A stretch of DNA of 64,000 nt, taken from positions 12,362,501 through 12,426,500 of the forward strand of contig NC_037641.1 in assembly GCF_003254395.2 (NCBI RefSeq). The letters are read 5' to 3'. Positions 12,997 through 26,963 of the stretch are shown here, piece after piece (position 1 is the first letter of the stretch; the number at the start of each line of letters is the position of its first letter). The notes below the pieces were generated by a model. The model was not told the origin of the DNA. It searched no databases and saw only the letters and a list, made by a program, of their open reading frames with translations. The position numbers and the translations under genes are program-made. Source of the DNA: Apis mellifera (taxonomy: Eukaryota > Arthropoda > Insecta > Hymenoptera > Apidae).

Positions 12997-13277
12997 AAAA
13001 ATTATTAATATTTTAAAATGAATATAGGTAAGTAAAACTTATTATAGAATAAAATATATGAATTTAATGAAAATAATTTTATATGCAACATATTTAATAT
13101 AAAATAATTTTAATAAATAATAATTACATTATATAACATTTGATATACAACAAACTTCATGCATTGTCAACTTTCCAATAATTATTTTGAATATTGATAT
13201 TTTATCTTATCTACAAAATATGTATTAATTTGATGTAACTAGTAATAGCCAATTGCTTCAGGAATGATTTAATATCC
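12997..13277. other. Convergent 3' intergenic region
   Basis: Short AT-rich spacer between the stop codons of the lipase (plus) and AMPK beta (minus). It carries both 3' ends. No coding sequence was seen. Confidence 0.65.
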
Positions 13278-14412
13278 TTAAATTGGTTTGTATAATAAAG
13301 TTGTAACATATTTTTTGCGGTAACGGTGTGTCGCAGATAAAACCATTACACTGTCTTTAATGCTTAAAGCATACAAATGATTTAACATAACATGATTTGG
13401 TTCTGGTAAAAGTGTTGGTTCACACTGAAATTAACATTAATAAAAATTTGTATATTAGTAAATTCTTTAGTAAATTAAAATATATATTTTTGTATATTTA
13501 CTTACAGATAAAGGAGTGTCCTTATTAAGAATAACTTGAAGTAAATGTGGTGGCAATATTGGTGGACCAGCAACTTTCTCCCAAGGTTTATGAGGAGGAA
13601 TTTCTTGTCCATATTCTGTCTGTGCGCTACTTGTAACACCTTCACTATCTTTTGCAAGAGCTTGGAAAACTTCAAAATCAGATTTTCTTACAGATACTAA
13701 ATTATTTTTGGAACCCATACCATTATCAACAATTTTCTATAATATAAAAAATTTCAATTAAAACATATATGAATCAGAGAATATTTTAATGTCACTTAAA
13801 ATTAATAATAAAATAATTTCTTACAATATCTGGATCATGTCTCCATTCACCATCAACAAAAAACTTATATTGATGTTCTCCTTCTGGCAAATCAATAATT
13901 GTAACAAAATCACCATGACTTTTAACCATTGGTAATGTCTTCCATCCAGTAAAAGTTCCACTGATATAAACTTGTTTACCACCTCCTTCCCATTTAAAAA
14001 CTGTTGGTAATACTTTACTATCTGTTACTTTAGTACCTTCAGATACTGTATTTGAACGAGGACGTTGAGAAGTAAAATCATCTCCATCTTGATGAGTGTT
14101 AGTCTATTATTGATAGAAAAAACAAAAATTTTTTAAACAGAATTCTCTTCATACTTTTATATTTTATTTAATATAATGAACTGATTATTGAATATAATGA
14201 AATATAATTAAAAATACTTTAGCAAAATAAGGTTCTTCTTCTTCATGAGATGATTGGAAAACTAATTTTTGACTTGGTTTTTTATCAAAAACAAAAGCTT
14301 GGCCTTCCTTCCCTGGTGAAGGTGGAGGATATTCTTTAACATGACGATGCTCTCTATTTGTATTACTTGTGTGGTGATGTCCAACTGGCTGATTACTTCC
14401 AGCATTACCCAT
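13278..14412 (-). CDS. AMPKbeta: AMP-activated protein kinase beta subunit
   Basis: Four exons: 14218-14412, 13825-14103, 13506-13736 and 13278-13424, all in phase 0, giving 283 residues (family ~270). The start ATG at 14412 yields MGNAGS, the N-myristoylation signal typical of beta subunits; this decides the start. The carbohydrate-binding module lies in exon 2 (TVFKWEGGGKQVYISG ... GWKTLPMVKSHGDF ... GEHQYKFFVDGEWRHDP), with the conserved tryptophans and the serine that corresponds to the ADaM-site Ser. The C-terminal alpha/gamma-binding domain ends in exon 4 (LNHLYALSIKDSVMVLSATHRYRKKYVTTLLYKPI region). The subunit scaffolds catalytic alpha and nucleotide-sensing gamma and senses glycogen in the cytosol. 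The family assignment is secure. Confidence 0.95.
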
Positions 14413-17400
14413 TATCAAACTGTTGTCACAAAAAAAATTAAAATCACGACAAAAGTTAATTTGACACGAATCATTGATAAAATATGTAATAAAATATATG
14501 TATGCTCAACCTGTCTTTTAAATCACTTGTTTTGTTTACAAAAATCTAAATTTCAAGAAATTATATCCTATTGAAATACGATTACGATTTAATTTTAGAT
14601 TAACACTATTTGTTACTTTATTTTCATTAATGTCCTTTAATTGGAACATATGTTATTTATAAGCTACAAATCAAGCACAATAAAAACTCAAAAAATTATA
14701 TGATAAAAATAATAATTTCATTAGATTTGACTAAAAATGGCTGCCACACTTGTTGAAAATTTACTTATCGACATAAGTGAATATTGAACCACAGATGAAG
14801 TATAGAATAGACATGATATGCAATACTTTTTTATGTCACAGAAATATTAATTACCTGATTTTTTTATTATTTTTTTGTCATATGTGATATTATCATTCAA
14901 TATAAAAAATAATTATAGCATCAGAAGCTGTTATTTTTTCATTATACTTACGAATATTTACGAATATAGCAATATAATAAGCTGCTAAGTTTTTTTGACA
15001 CGAGTGATAGTTTATTTTTTAAATATTGCGATAATGAAATTAATTACTTTTTTGAGTTTTTTTTTGTTCTTTTTATATTTACACTTGAGGTTACCAATAT
15101 GTATTACTCAATTTAGTTACTATTTTATTATATTTAATTATAATTTTAATTTTATACACTTGTTTCATGGTCTTGATTTTTATTTCTTCAAATCATTGTT
15201 TTATTATTAGAGTATTGAAAAATAATTTTCTTATATATTAGGTAACATTTTATTTTTTTTCATAAAAATAAGTAGAATATATATTAAATATTTTTTACTG
15301 AAATTATGAAACGAATACATATATATAATATTATAATTAGTTATAATTATAATTAATTTATTTCATAAAATTAAGTTAAATTAATAATAAAAAATTTATA
15401 TTAAATTATATTAGAGATTTAAAAATTTTTTTTAAATCTTTAAATATATCTATTTGTAATATATATAATATATATTACATTATATTTGTTTTTATATTTT
15501 ATCTGTATCATGTCTATATTATTTATTATCTATTTTTTCAACATAAAAAAATTTCTTATTAATTTTCAATTCTCACAAAATTAGAAATCTATATTCATGT
15601 TTCAATTTATCGAATTATCGAAATATATTCTCCTAATTTGTAATTCGATCAATCAAAATCATCATACAATAATCTATCAACGAAGTTATCATAATATCGA
15701 TAATTATCATGTTTAGGCAATTAATGTGTTATTTTTCCTTCAAATATTAATTTATTTATCTTTTGCACAATATTTATTTCCATAGTAATTTTTTATTGTT
15801 CACACATTAATATATATAATTTCTTATTTTAATTTTCTTGCGGTTAAATTTTTCTTTTCTTATTTTTTTATTTAATTGTTAAAGCAAATAGGTCACATTG
15901 TATTTTTTTAACATAAAATTTTTGTTTGATTATTGTTTTATTTTAATTATATAATTTATATGTTTAATTAAATATTTTTACTTTTTTTTATATAGATCAT
16001 TAGTTAATTCCTTATATTATAATTTCAAAGGCGAGAAAAATTTCAACATAGATGAAAAAACGATAAAGCTTAATTTTGATTGCGCACAATTAGAACTCAC
16101 GCTTAAAATATTTTTTTTTTTTTAATTATACGATAGTAAATATTTTAATTTTCGCGCGGATATGAAATAAGAAACCGCACTGTTCTAATCAATCAAAAAG
16201 CTGCTAAGTCGCGAAGACGAATCAATGCGCATCATAATGCGCATATCATCAGTCTATGATCGAAAATTGTGATTATAGGTTGTGTTCCATCAATTGAGAC
16301 GTGTAATTATATAAGATTTTTATTGATAGATTATTGTATTATGATTATTTAAGCTTATATAATCAAAGATTATTAATATAGTAATTAAGATAATGTTTTA
16401 AACTCGTCATCTATGCATATTATTATTTGATTGGAATTTTGAAAGCGGGATAGTTTCGAAAATAATAATTTTTGTACGTGCTAATGAATAATTAATCTGA
16501 TTACATTTATGCGAATGTAAAATTTTAAACATAATTAATAAATATAAATTTCCTATGTTTTTTTATTCAGTCATAAATGAAAATTGTTAAATCATAATCA
16601 ATTCATATATATTTATTTAATAATATATTTTTATATATTTCTAAGTGCGTTTATTCATATATTCCTACGTCGTGTATCATTGTTATTATGTATATATTTT
16701 TAACTTTAATGCTCAAAATATCAAATATTCTTCTTTTTATCTAATATTATTCTTTTAGAATAATATTTAAATAATTCTTTAAAAATAATTTATTCTTTTT
16801 GTTTATTCGTATGTTTTTTAAAATGTTCATTCCACAGTAACCTTCATACAGTAAGACTTGGAAATCATTCTTATTTGATGTATAATTTATATATAATCGT
16901 GTTATACATATATAGCTAATAATCGTAATGCAATTATAAAATTATATAATAATAAATAACATGAATTAATTGGTTATGTGCGCGATTAAATCTTTAGTTA
17001 GTTAAAAAATTTATTTTTATTATTCATTCTTGAAATTGTAAAATATAGAAAGACAAAGATAGGATAAAATTAAAAGCCATCTCAAGATCGTCGCAAATGA
17101 AATGTACAGAGAGAACAGAATGTAATGAGAGAAAGATGAAAACGTGCCATCAACGCCATCTCTTAAGTATTAAAAACATTTTCCCAAAAGAAGAATATTT
17201 TAAAATTAGAATTGAGAATCAGTGCCACCTCTTGTTTACTTTTAAAGATGATCCTTTAAAGAGATTTCTTCGACATTCAAGAGAAGGCGCAGTCTATTCT
17301 ATTATATTCATATTTCTCACTTTTTTTTCTATTCGTTATATATGTATTTCATTCGTAGCATTGATATAACACTGATTTAAATATTTTTATCCTATCTCCT

Positions 17401-18346
17401 TCCTGTCACTATTTCCTCTCTTTGTTCCGCAAAATTTATACGCTCCAGAAACAGCGAAAATCGATAATATAGGAAATGACGAAAATAATAAAAGAATTTG
17501 CGTATTCTTAAATTGAAAATGATTGTACGATACAGTGGTACTAACATTTAGTGGATAAAAATTGGTATTCGTATTGGTATTCATATCATATTCATTAAAT
17601 ATTTTTAAAGATATTTTATTCTCTTTATTATCTCTTTAAATATAAACAAATTCGATAAATGAACATACATAATAAATAAATAATTATACAATTATAGTTT
17701 TAATTTTTATTTATCGAATAGAGATACGAACGGATCTATAGGTTTTTATAAAAAATTAATTATATTATTTAAATATATATATTTTTTCTTATTGTATTGT
17801 TATAAAATTTGCTCGCGTTTATATAGTTTATATAGCATATGAACATTTGATTTAATTTTTTTCTTTTTTTTAGTTACAAAATTTTTTCTTATCGGCTAAT
17901 TCATATGATCATATTTATCGTAGTGATATGAAGTTATTACAGCTATAAATTTATGATACAAACTTTATATCCTTTTGTTCAATTTTAATACCTGAATAGT
18001 GACTAAAGATTAGTTAAATCTAAGTAATAAAGATCAATCGTGAAAAATATAACCGTAAACCTTTTATAAATATCTCGTTATTATTATTATTCAATTGTGA
18101 ATATCGTTTATAAGAAATTTTAAATTATATATATATACTCTATTCATTAATTACAACAATATTATATTATGCAATAATAATACAACAAAAAGCGTATAAA
18201 TAACGTTTTTTAAAATTTTTATATAGAAATATTATCGAATGAATCGTTGAATTACAGAGATTGTTATTTATCTGAAATGCATTCTCATGATTCGTATTCC
18301 GTTATCGCTTCGATGATTTCGATGAATTAAAACTGATGAAATAGAT

Positions 18347-18382
<36 letters not shown>

Positions 18383-19089
18383 AATTTATTTTTTTTGTAA
18401 CAATAATTTTATCGAAGTGAATCAATTATAATTACATGTTTAAGAAATTTTATCGATCGTGGAAACAGATAAATAAATATTGCAAGTAAAGTAAAGAAAT
18501 AAGTAAAATCTGTCATGTTTCATTCAACTTAACGTTTATATAAATATTTTCGAAATCATGTATAATCCCATCATAATCCCACATGATTTCAAACGAAGGA
18601 AAAAAAAAAAAAAAAGAAAAAAAAATCAACAATAATCGAGATATACGATTTGATAAAAAATTGGAGAAGAAGTAAGGTTCGTTCCCATGGATCGATGAAA
18701 TTCGATTGTCTTGCGAGGTTTGCGCGCGCGAGGGGGATGCTAAACAGCGCGGTTTGTTGCGCATCGACGCCTCTCGTCTCCGGTTGGAAACGTTTTCACT
18801 CACTCTCGAACGTTCCGTTCATATTAGTCTCCAAAGAAATTTGAATAACAATGTCAATGAAGAAAGGGACATTTTTTTGAAACGCTCGCGCGAAATCGTG
18901 GAACGAACTCCTAGGTGTACAGTGTTCAAGGTGAAAGCATTTCAGAGAGCGAAAGAGAGAGAGAGAGAGAGAGAGCGAGAGCGAGAGCGCGAAGCGCGAG
19001 AACGCGAGAGCGAGAACGAGATAGATAGATAGATAGATAGAGAAAAAGGGAGATAGATAGAGAGAGAGAGAGAGAAAGTTAGAAAAAAG
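14413..19089. other. AT-rich intergenic region ending at a composition boundary
   Basis: No supported gene in 4.7 kb. The first part holds the AMPK beta promoter; 14600-18500 is very AT-rich with scattered A/T runs. Two copies of the palindrome ATGCGCAT sit at about 16224-16243. A GA run lies at 18351-18379. From about 18.6 kb G+C and CpG rise abruptly (CGCGCGCGAG near 18721). The 18.65-19.09 kb segment is probably the promoter and 5' leader of the CCDC170-like gene, including a GA/GATA-rich leader (about 18955-19076) just before its ATG. Open frames here, such as 17097-17369 and 18706-19032, lack coding character. Confidence 0.6.
18955..19076. repeat. GA/GATA-rich leader before the CCDC170-like start
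   Basis: Nearly pure purine tract of GAGAGA, GCGAGA and GATAGATA units ending 14 bases before the ATG at 19090. It may be part of the 5' UTR or a GAGA-factor-type promoter element; the sequence alone does not decide. Confidence 0.75.
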
Positions 19090-22000
19090 ATGTCGAGCGA
19101 GGAAGAAACGAAGGAAATCAGGGAGACGACGAAAGAAGGAAAGGAGACTGCCGAAGAGGATCTGCAGATATTCGAAACGCTTTGTATATCGTCGCCCGGA
19201 AAGGTCTTATCCGTCTGACCACAGATGCACCTTTTTTCCTTTATTTTTTATTATCATTGAATCGCTATACGCACTACATTGCTTTCTGCATTATTTTACA
19301 TTTCGACGTTCACTTTGTGATTAATGCACGAAAATTTCCTCTACGAGGAAAGAAGATAGAGATGGAAGAAAAGAAAACGAAATTTGCCAATTTTATTTTA
19401 TTTCCTTCTCGATCCACGATTTACTTAGCGAGAAAACGCGTGTTCTTTTTTTCTTTTTCTTTTTCTTTTTTTTTTTTCGTATACGATCTTCGAACGAGGA
19501 AAAAAAGATGAATTTTGATTTTATTCCTTTCGGAAGAAGGATCGAATTTTAATTAAACTCTTCGTTCCCGTTGGCACGATAAATAGAGAAATACACTTCA
19601 CATTACTCCATTGTCAATGTGCATGCTCGATATGTACCTACATAACACTATTCGTGTCGCGTTTCTTAAACGTATTGACTGGCGCGTTGAAACAAGGGTT
19701 GGCTCGGTTGCCATAGCGTTGGCATAGAATCGATTCTACCTGTCGCCTTTATCGGTCGCCTTTTCCTTCGTCTACCTTCGTTCATCCTCGGTTCCTTTCG
19801 CGTCTACGCGCGCGCCAAATGTAAAATCGACTTTTTTTTTTTTTTTTTTACTTGATTTCTTGATTTCTTATTTTCAATCACCATATATCGATAATCGATA
19901 AAGTAGAGTGGAAATTCACGTTGAAACCCACGGGGAGGCGTGACAATAAATGCATAACGTTTAAACGAACGTAAGAAACGTAAGTTTTTACATCACGCGA
20001 AAGAGATCATCGAAATTTTCTATTTCATCTTTTCCTTTTATTAAACTTTGAAGAAGTTTTTAGTTTTTTCTTTTCCTTTTTTCGAGTTTTCGTTATCGGA
20101 AACTTCTTTCGCGAATCCTCGCGAAATAATCACGCGAGATTAGAGTGTGCAGATGGCACGGCTAGGATAGAATATCGATCGAAGCGAGCGCGTAGAAATA
20201 ATATCGACGGGATTTTACTTGTAATGATGCAATATTGAATATTCACGTATAATACACGCTTACTTTTAACACACGCTTATCACGATTCGCAACCTTACGA
20301 ATTGTGGGAGATATTATTAATTGAAATGTCTGTTGAATGTAATCGTTCAAGGAAGAGGCGATGACTCACGACCTAACGACCACGTTGAGGAGCGAGATAG
20401 CAGCTCTCGAATATAAACGGGACAGGCTGATGTCCGAGGTAAATGGATCTCTGATGATGGGGAAAATTTAAATGGTCCAAGTTACGAATCCCTTCGATAA
20501 TTAATTAATTAATTAATTAATTCGAAAAAACAATGATGTAATAAAATAATTAATATGAGCGTGGCAAAGCATATACGATAAATGCTAAACTTTGTTCGAA
20601 ATTTCTAACTTTATTTTTTTCAACCAATCCGCTCATCGCAATCCTTCGACTTCTGCTTCAGCTCCAAGAGGCTAAGAATATCGCGAGATCCCGGGATCAA
20701 CGAGTCGTGGAACTGCAACTGGAGGCTGATCAACTTCGCGAGCAAGCGGCCAGGCAGAATTCCATCGTTTCGAGTTTAAGGAAACGCATACAGGTTGTCC
20801 CCTTTCCAACAATTTATATACATGAAAATTTCATACGCTTTTAGAGAAAATTCCCCCCCTCTCTCTCTCTCTTTATCTACTTTCTTTCGCCAACAATATC
20901 GAAGAATTTCCGAATAAGAAAAAAAAAAAAACATTCAGGAATCAGAGGAGCGGGAGAGGAATCTTTACGCCGCCCAAGGGAGGAGCGAGATCGCGCTGCA
21001 AGGCTTGCAACGAGACTCGAGGTATCACGAGGAGAAGGTTCGAGAATGCGAGAAGAGGATACGCCAATTGGAGCAGGAGGCGTCGGACGAGAGGGAATCG
21101 AAGGAGCGGGCCCGTACCAGTTTTCAGGTTTCTCAGATTTCCCTAAATTATTATAAAATCTCGAGTTAAAAATTAAATTAATTATCGAACGTGCTCGAAT
21201 GGGGGGGTGGGGGGAGAGAAGGAGTTCGCCGGAAAATTGGCGGCCGCGTTGACCGTCGAGTATCGGGAATCCGTGCATCCAAGCCCCGAGTTGGTGAGCC
21301 AAAAGGTGGAGGAGTTGGTGCAGGAGGCGAGCCGGCTTCGGGCGCGGAACACGGGCGTTGAGGCGCAGATGGCCGCTCTGGAGGTGGAGTTGAGGGGGTG
21401 CAGGGACGCTTTGGAGCGGGCTGTGGCCGAGAAGGAGCAGCTACAACGCCAGATGTCCTCCCAATCGGTCGATTTGGATCGTTTCAAACAGGTATGTATG
21501 TATATATATATATATGTATACGAGTGAAAATGCAATGGAGGATGTAATGCGTTCGGTTCGGAAAGGACAAGGAGTGCCTCGAGATGCGGTACAGGGTCGC
21601 TGAAAGGGAATTGAACGAGTTGAGGGATAAGTTGATCAGCGCGAACAGAAGCATAAGCACGGCGAGCGGAAATATATCGAATCAGGAGGCGTTGATCGGC
21701 CAGTTACGAGGTGAATACATTTATTTTTATTAAATTTTATTAAAGAAAGCGGAAATAAAATTTTCTCTTACGGTTCACTCTTATTTTTAATTTTTAATTT
21801 TCGATAAATTAAATTTTGTATATATAATTTTAGACTGAATTTTTGTTCACTTCTGTGAAAATGTTATGAATATTAATTTTATTTTCAAATTTAAAATTTA
21901 AAATTTTTATTCAATAACAAAATTTTCTCACAAAAAATGAATCGATTTTAATTTTGATTAATAAAATCGCAACAACTTTCTTTCCAACCTACTGTTACGC

Positions 22001-23243
22001 AATATCTTCTTCCTCCCCTTATTCTTTCTGTTCACAGAAGATTTGATGCAGCGAGAAGAAAAATGGCAGCGCCTGCAAACCGAGTACCGCCACTTTTTGG
22101 AATCGTTGGCGGTGCTGGTGGGCGGGCCGAACAGGTTCATCGAGTCGCAGGAAAACGCCATTAAGGATCGCGTTAGGGAGATCCTGGCCGAGAGCAAGGA
22201 TCAGGCCATTGTATTTTGATTCTTCATATTTCTCTTCGCACACCTCCGTCCCCCTCCCTTCTTTTCTCTCTCTCTCTCTCTTTCTCCTGTCAATCATGCG
22301 ATTCGTCACGGAAAAATCTCTCTTCTCCCTTTCCCAGACTATTCAAAATCTTCGCGAGAAGGTGAACGCGGCTGCGGAATCGGCGAGCCGACAGAGCGAA
22401 CTGATCGAGGCGACGGTGGCCAAGACGCGAAGCTTGGATGCAGAACGGTCGGAATTGGAGGGGAGAGTTCGAAAGATGGAGGCCCAGTTGACTGATTGCG
22501 AGCTTGCCAAGGAACGTTCTCGAAGGGACAAACAAACGGTGGATAATATCCCGAAAACAATTTTTCTCCTCTTCCTTTCTCTCTCTGCAAATTCTGCTTA
22601 TATCTCTCTCTCTCTCTCTTATTTCAGTTCGTCACGTTTTTGGACCGGTTAGGGAAAGCGATGCAGATGGACGAGATAACCGAGGAAATGGGCATCGATC
22701 TTCAAACGGAATCGCTGTTGGTTCGAGGCGAGCAATTGGCCAGATTGGAGAGCGACAAGTTGGTGGACAAGGTACAGAGAAGGGGGGAGGTCGAATATTT
22801 TTCCATTTTCGCGCGAACACGGTGCACAGAAATTCGGGATTCGCGTCCCGATCCGAAATGTAAATCTCTCTAATCCTTTGCCTCTCTGTGTGTTTTGCGT
22901 TCGTTCGCGCGCCGCAAATTGTTTCGATCGAGCGCAGTCCATCCCCTTGCCGAGACGCGAGCGATCCTTCCACGCCATTCTTCCCACCATGAAACAAGTA
23001 AGGCTTCATTTTCAGAGCCTTCAGTTTTCTTCGTTAATTCGCGGCAAACATTTTCCCTTCAAACAAACGAAACACGCTATATGTATATATATGTATATAT
23101 TAGAGTGTTTTATAATAAGTTTCTTTCGCGAGGAATCACTTTGACTTTTCGTATGCAGATTTATCTGTATTAATCTTATAATTTGACAGATTTTTTTGAT
23201 TTTATGCTTAAAAATTCTAAATACGGAAATATTATTATTTAAA

Positions 23244-23297
<54 letters not shown>

Positions 23298-25167
23298 TTT
23301 TTTTACATAATATGAAACATTTATATTTAATTATTTTTAGGAAAATCCGTGAATTTGACGGGTTACAATAACAACAAAAATTTTATGCTTAAAAATTCTG
23401 AATACGGAAATATTATTATTTAAACGTTTTATATATATATATTGATTTTTTATATAATACGAAACATTTATATTTAATTATTTCTAGATGTTGTGTAATT
23501 ATTTTTAGGAAAATCCGTGAATTTGACGGGTTATAATAACGACAAAAATGAAATGAAATAAATGAATAAGAAAAAAAGAATATACCAAGCAAATGACGAG
23601 ATTGAAGATTGTTCCCTTTTCCCAAAATTGTTGGGCTTTTCTTTGCAAAATATTCCCCCGAGGAAGCGTTTTTATTTCGCTTATGGAATGCATTTATCAC
23701 GGAGAGAATTTTTTAATAACAAGTAAGTAGATAGAGATAGAGCGAGTTCCGGAAGATGGAACGTTCTAAATTAAACTGTAACAGTCAATGCAACGTTTTT
23801 TGTATTCTTCTTGGAATTTATAATTTACCCATGAAAAGATTATAGAGAACGAGTATGATGCTAATATAGTGAAAGGTATTTTGGAAATCTTGTATTGAAA
23901 AAATTTATATATATACATCTAATATATATATATATATATATATGCGTCAAGTTTTGTTACGTTGGTATTTATTCGTTTGTCATCCTCGTTCCACTCTATT
24001 CCTCGTCTTCTTCTATCAGACGTCGGTGGTCTATCAACTGCAACGCCGCGTGAGGACGCTACGAGAACAATTGCAGCGCAGAGATCTTCACTTGGATCTT
24101 CTTCGTAGAAAATTATCCCTCCAAGAGGAGAGCGTTAAGATGAGATCGTTGCTTCAAAATGAAAGGGACGAGGCGTGCCTCAGGTACGTTCATTTCCGTG
24201 TTTTCAACGCTTTTCTATTTATATATATATATACATATATATATACCGATCGTCGGTAATCGGTTCGTTTCCAGGGCGAAAAAATTGTCGAAGCAAACGG
24301 ATCGGTTGCAGGCGCAAATTTTGGAGGAGAGATCGAGGAATCGGGAGTTAAGCGCGCAATTGACCGAGGCCGCTGATTACAAGGTGAGAGATTACGAGAT
24401 TGCGATAAGCGTTTTTTCTTCCTCCTCTTTGTTTGTCTCTTTATTTGTGTGAAAAAAAAAAAAAACGATAGATAGCCGCTTTGGAGCGGAGTCGAAAGAT
24501 CGACGAGCTTCAGAAACGATTGGTGGAGAGCGAGATGCTGAGGACACGATACTCGAGAAAATTGAGCATGTTGAAGGAACAAATGAGAAGCGCGACCGAG
24601 ACCGCCGAACAAGAGAGATCCATCAGCGATCACTCGTTGCAATTGGTCAGGGACGAGTTGGCGCAGGTTAAGCAAAATCTTTCCGAAGTTACGAAAAGGG
24701 AATCCCAAGTACGATGCTTTCGGTCGCCATTTCGCCATTTAATTCACCATTCGCTTGATTTGCCGCCAATTTTTCCTTTTGCTTTCCAGTTGCAAAGCTT
24801 TCGAGTATCCGTGACGAAATTATTGTCGGAACCGATCTGCACGCCCGATTACGAGATAATCTCGCGATTGCAGAAAATGGTGGCGGCCCATCGCGACTTC
24901 ACCATGATTTCGCGTAGATACGAGGAACCGTTGGAGACCAGCCCATCCAGATGCACCAGGTACGATTTTTAGTTCCGAATTTGTCAGAATAATCCCCGGT
25001 ATTTCTGTAAAGAATAATTGTCGTCGAACAGCATACACGCGATGCATCCTCCCAGATCGCCAGGATGCGCACGTTACGAGGACAACGGGTTCGCAGATCC
25101 CCCGGATCTTCGAGACATCGAAGACGAGTTTAACAAACGGCCGGTACGAAGCAGCCTTCTCCCGTGA
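19090..25167 (+). CDS. CCDC170: CCDC170-like coiled-coil protein
   Basis: Fourteen exons: 19090-19203, 20352-20438, 20662-20793, 20939-21127, 21222-21491, 21566-21710, 22038-22210, 22338-22538, 22628-22771, 24020-24183, 24275-24383, 24472-24708, 24790-24959 and 25032-25167 (TGA). All join in phase to 756 residues; human CCDC170 is ~715. The product is almost wholly charged alpha-helical coiled coil (heptads rich in Glu, Arg, Gln, Leu) with a short acidic N-terminus and a Pro/Asp-rich tail (FADPPDLRDIEDEFNKRP). CCDC170 localises to Golgi-associated and centrosomal microtubules in vertebrates; many relatives are cilia-linked. The weakest junctions are the exon 1 donor (GTCTTA) and the exon 5 acceptor after a G-rich tract. 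Codons are GC-ending, unlike the genes left of 15 kb. The name is by overall resemblance of layout, since coiled coils align promiscuously. Confidence 0.75.
23201..23550. repeat. Tandem duplication in CCDC170-like intron 9
   Basis: Two adjacent copies with a ~181-base period (23201-23381 and 23382-about 23550). Both begin TTTATGCTTAAAAATTCT, carry AATACGGAAATATTATTATTT, then a TA tract (long in copy 1, short in copy 2), and end near GAAAATCCGTGAATTTGACG. Copy 2 has an extra ~20-base insertion that repeats TTATTT(C/T)TAG. The duplication looks recent. Confidence 0.9.
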
Positions 25168-26963
25168 CGTCGGCCTATATTTCGATGCTAAACCCTCCTT
25201 TCCTTCCTATATATCGACATCTCCGTCCAAGTTTATTGTTTAAAAGTTTTTCTTTTTTTTTTTTTTTATCGAACGTACGAACGACCGTTTCATTTCTCAC
25301 GCGACGATCGTAGCGTGTTCATTGTTGAACGCGCGATTCGACCGTGTGCGCGTGTGCGTAACACGGAGTCGGCGTGCATAGCGTGTATTGTAGAGTGGAA
25401 CAACCGCATTCCAGGATGGTATAGACGGTAGAGAGCGAGAAGTGAAGTTGCGCAGTCTGTGCTGCGCAATGCAACGCGAGACGAAGAGACGAAGAGAATT
25501 AGTTTGCCTAGTTGCGCGAATCCCAATAGGAAATTCGGTCTATATTTTTCACATCGTTAATTACTCGAAAAATTTACTCCGCATTCTCGAAAATTTTCTC
25601 GGGAATATATCTTTTTACGATTATAACGACGAAAATAGGAGATAGGTTTTAAGGAAAAGGATAGTCTTGGGATATAATTTATGAAGGATGTATCTTTATA
25701 GAAATAGGTTAGGAAAGAGCATCGTTCAAAGTTTCGGAATTTTATTAGGGAGATGGGGGTGCGTGATTTTGCGGAACGCGTTTCTTGCCTGGAAGAGAAA
25801 TAAGTGTGCGTGTATATACGTACATGTGTATACGAGCACGAGTTGGTACGACTGGTTAGCCGTGAACTTGGCCAAGAGTGAACTACCTCTTCCTCTGCAG
25901 AATCGTGAATGCAAACTCGCGCTAGCTTTGGCCTCCTTCTTATTTCTCGTCTGTACGAACGCGTGCGCTGCAGTTATTTTGAAGGAGACGGGGACCATGT
26001 TGTCTCTCGTGATAGCAAGCAACTAGGTATTTGTATATATTTGTATTTCCGTATTTCTTTTTTTTTCATAAACGATTTTTCATTAACGTGATTTAACCAT
26101 TCGATCAATCGATTTTGCTTAATTACTACTCGAGAATTTATCGCTGAAATTTCTTTACGGCGGATTTTCGTCGTTGAGAGAAAAACGCTAGACGAGAAAA
26201 GATAGAAAGAGAGGAAACAATCATTTCGCATCTTTTAATCGAAATCTCACCGATCCCGAACTTCATCGTGAAATATTTGTTTTGCGTAATTTACATTAAA
26301 ACAACGGATGATTCGCATCGAGTGAAAAATAAAATAATGAAATAAAAAGCGCTGTGTAATATAAAGTACGAAAAAGATGTTTACATCTTATCGAACAAAA
26401 TCACGCATTCTTCTGTATTCACGCTTGCATTTATCCCATGTGTATCCATGTATCCCATACACACTCCTGCGTAAATATAAATACATACGTATATATCTCT
26501 CCTGTTTTGTCTTTTATTGTGCCCCTCTGTCGAACGAAAATATCGAAATTTATTATTTAAGTCCCTTTAGCCGTACGAGCGTATCGTAGACACTTGTACC
26601 TTGTACCATGTCTAGCATATGTACGAAAATAGCGATTAGATATACCGTATATCGTATCTACGTGTAATTTGTAGAAGAGGAAATAACCGATCGAGAAGAA
26701 AAAAAAGGAGGAAGGTAAAAAAACCGGTATGACGGTATATAAATTTTCAATAAATTGAATTTTGCCACGGACGGAAAGAAAGAACGATTGGACAATTATC
26801 GATGGTATTATCGATAGATCGTGAATCATACTCGTCGGTATTATCGTATCAGTTAACCGTTGCTCTTAATAAGTTTTATAAGGGCAGGTAATCGTGCGAT
26901 TAACGCGCTTATTATAATCGCTCTTCCGGATCTTGGGGGGAAAAAACGCAAAATCACGTCTCG

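Noticed and set aside
17097..17369. 90-codon plus-strand frame in AT-rich DNA
   Set aside because: Composition and lack of domains or splice context do not support a gene.
18706..19032. Plus-strand frame upstream of the coiled-coil start, in the same phase
   Set aside because: It ends at a stop before 19090 and its second half is the GA/GCGA tract; more likely 5' leader.
20877..23009. Minus-strand frames over the coiled-coil gene
   Set aside because: They are shadows of GC-rich coding exons; the plus-strand exons join in phase through 14 exons.
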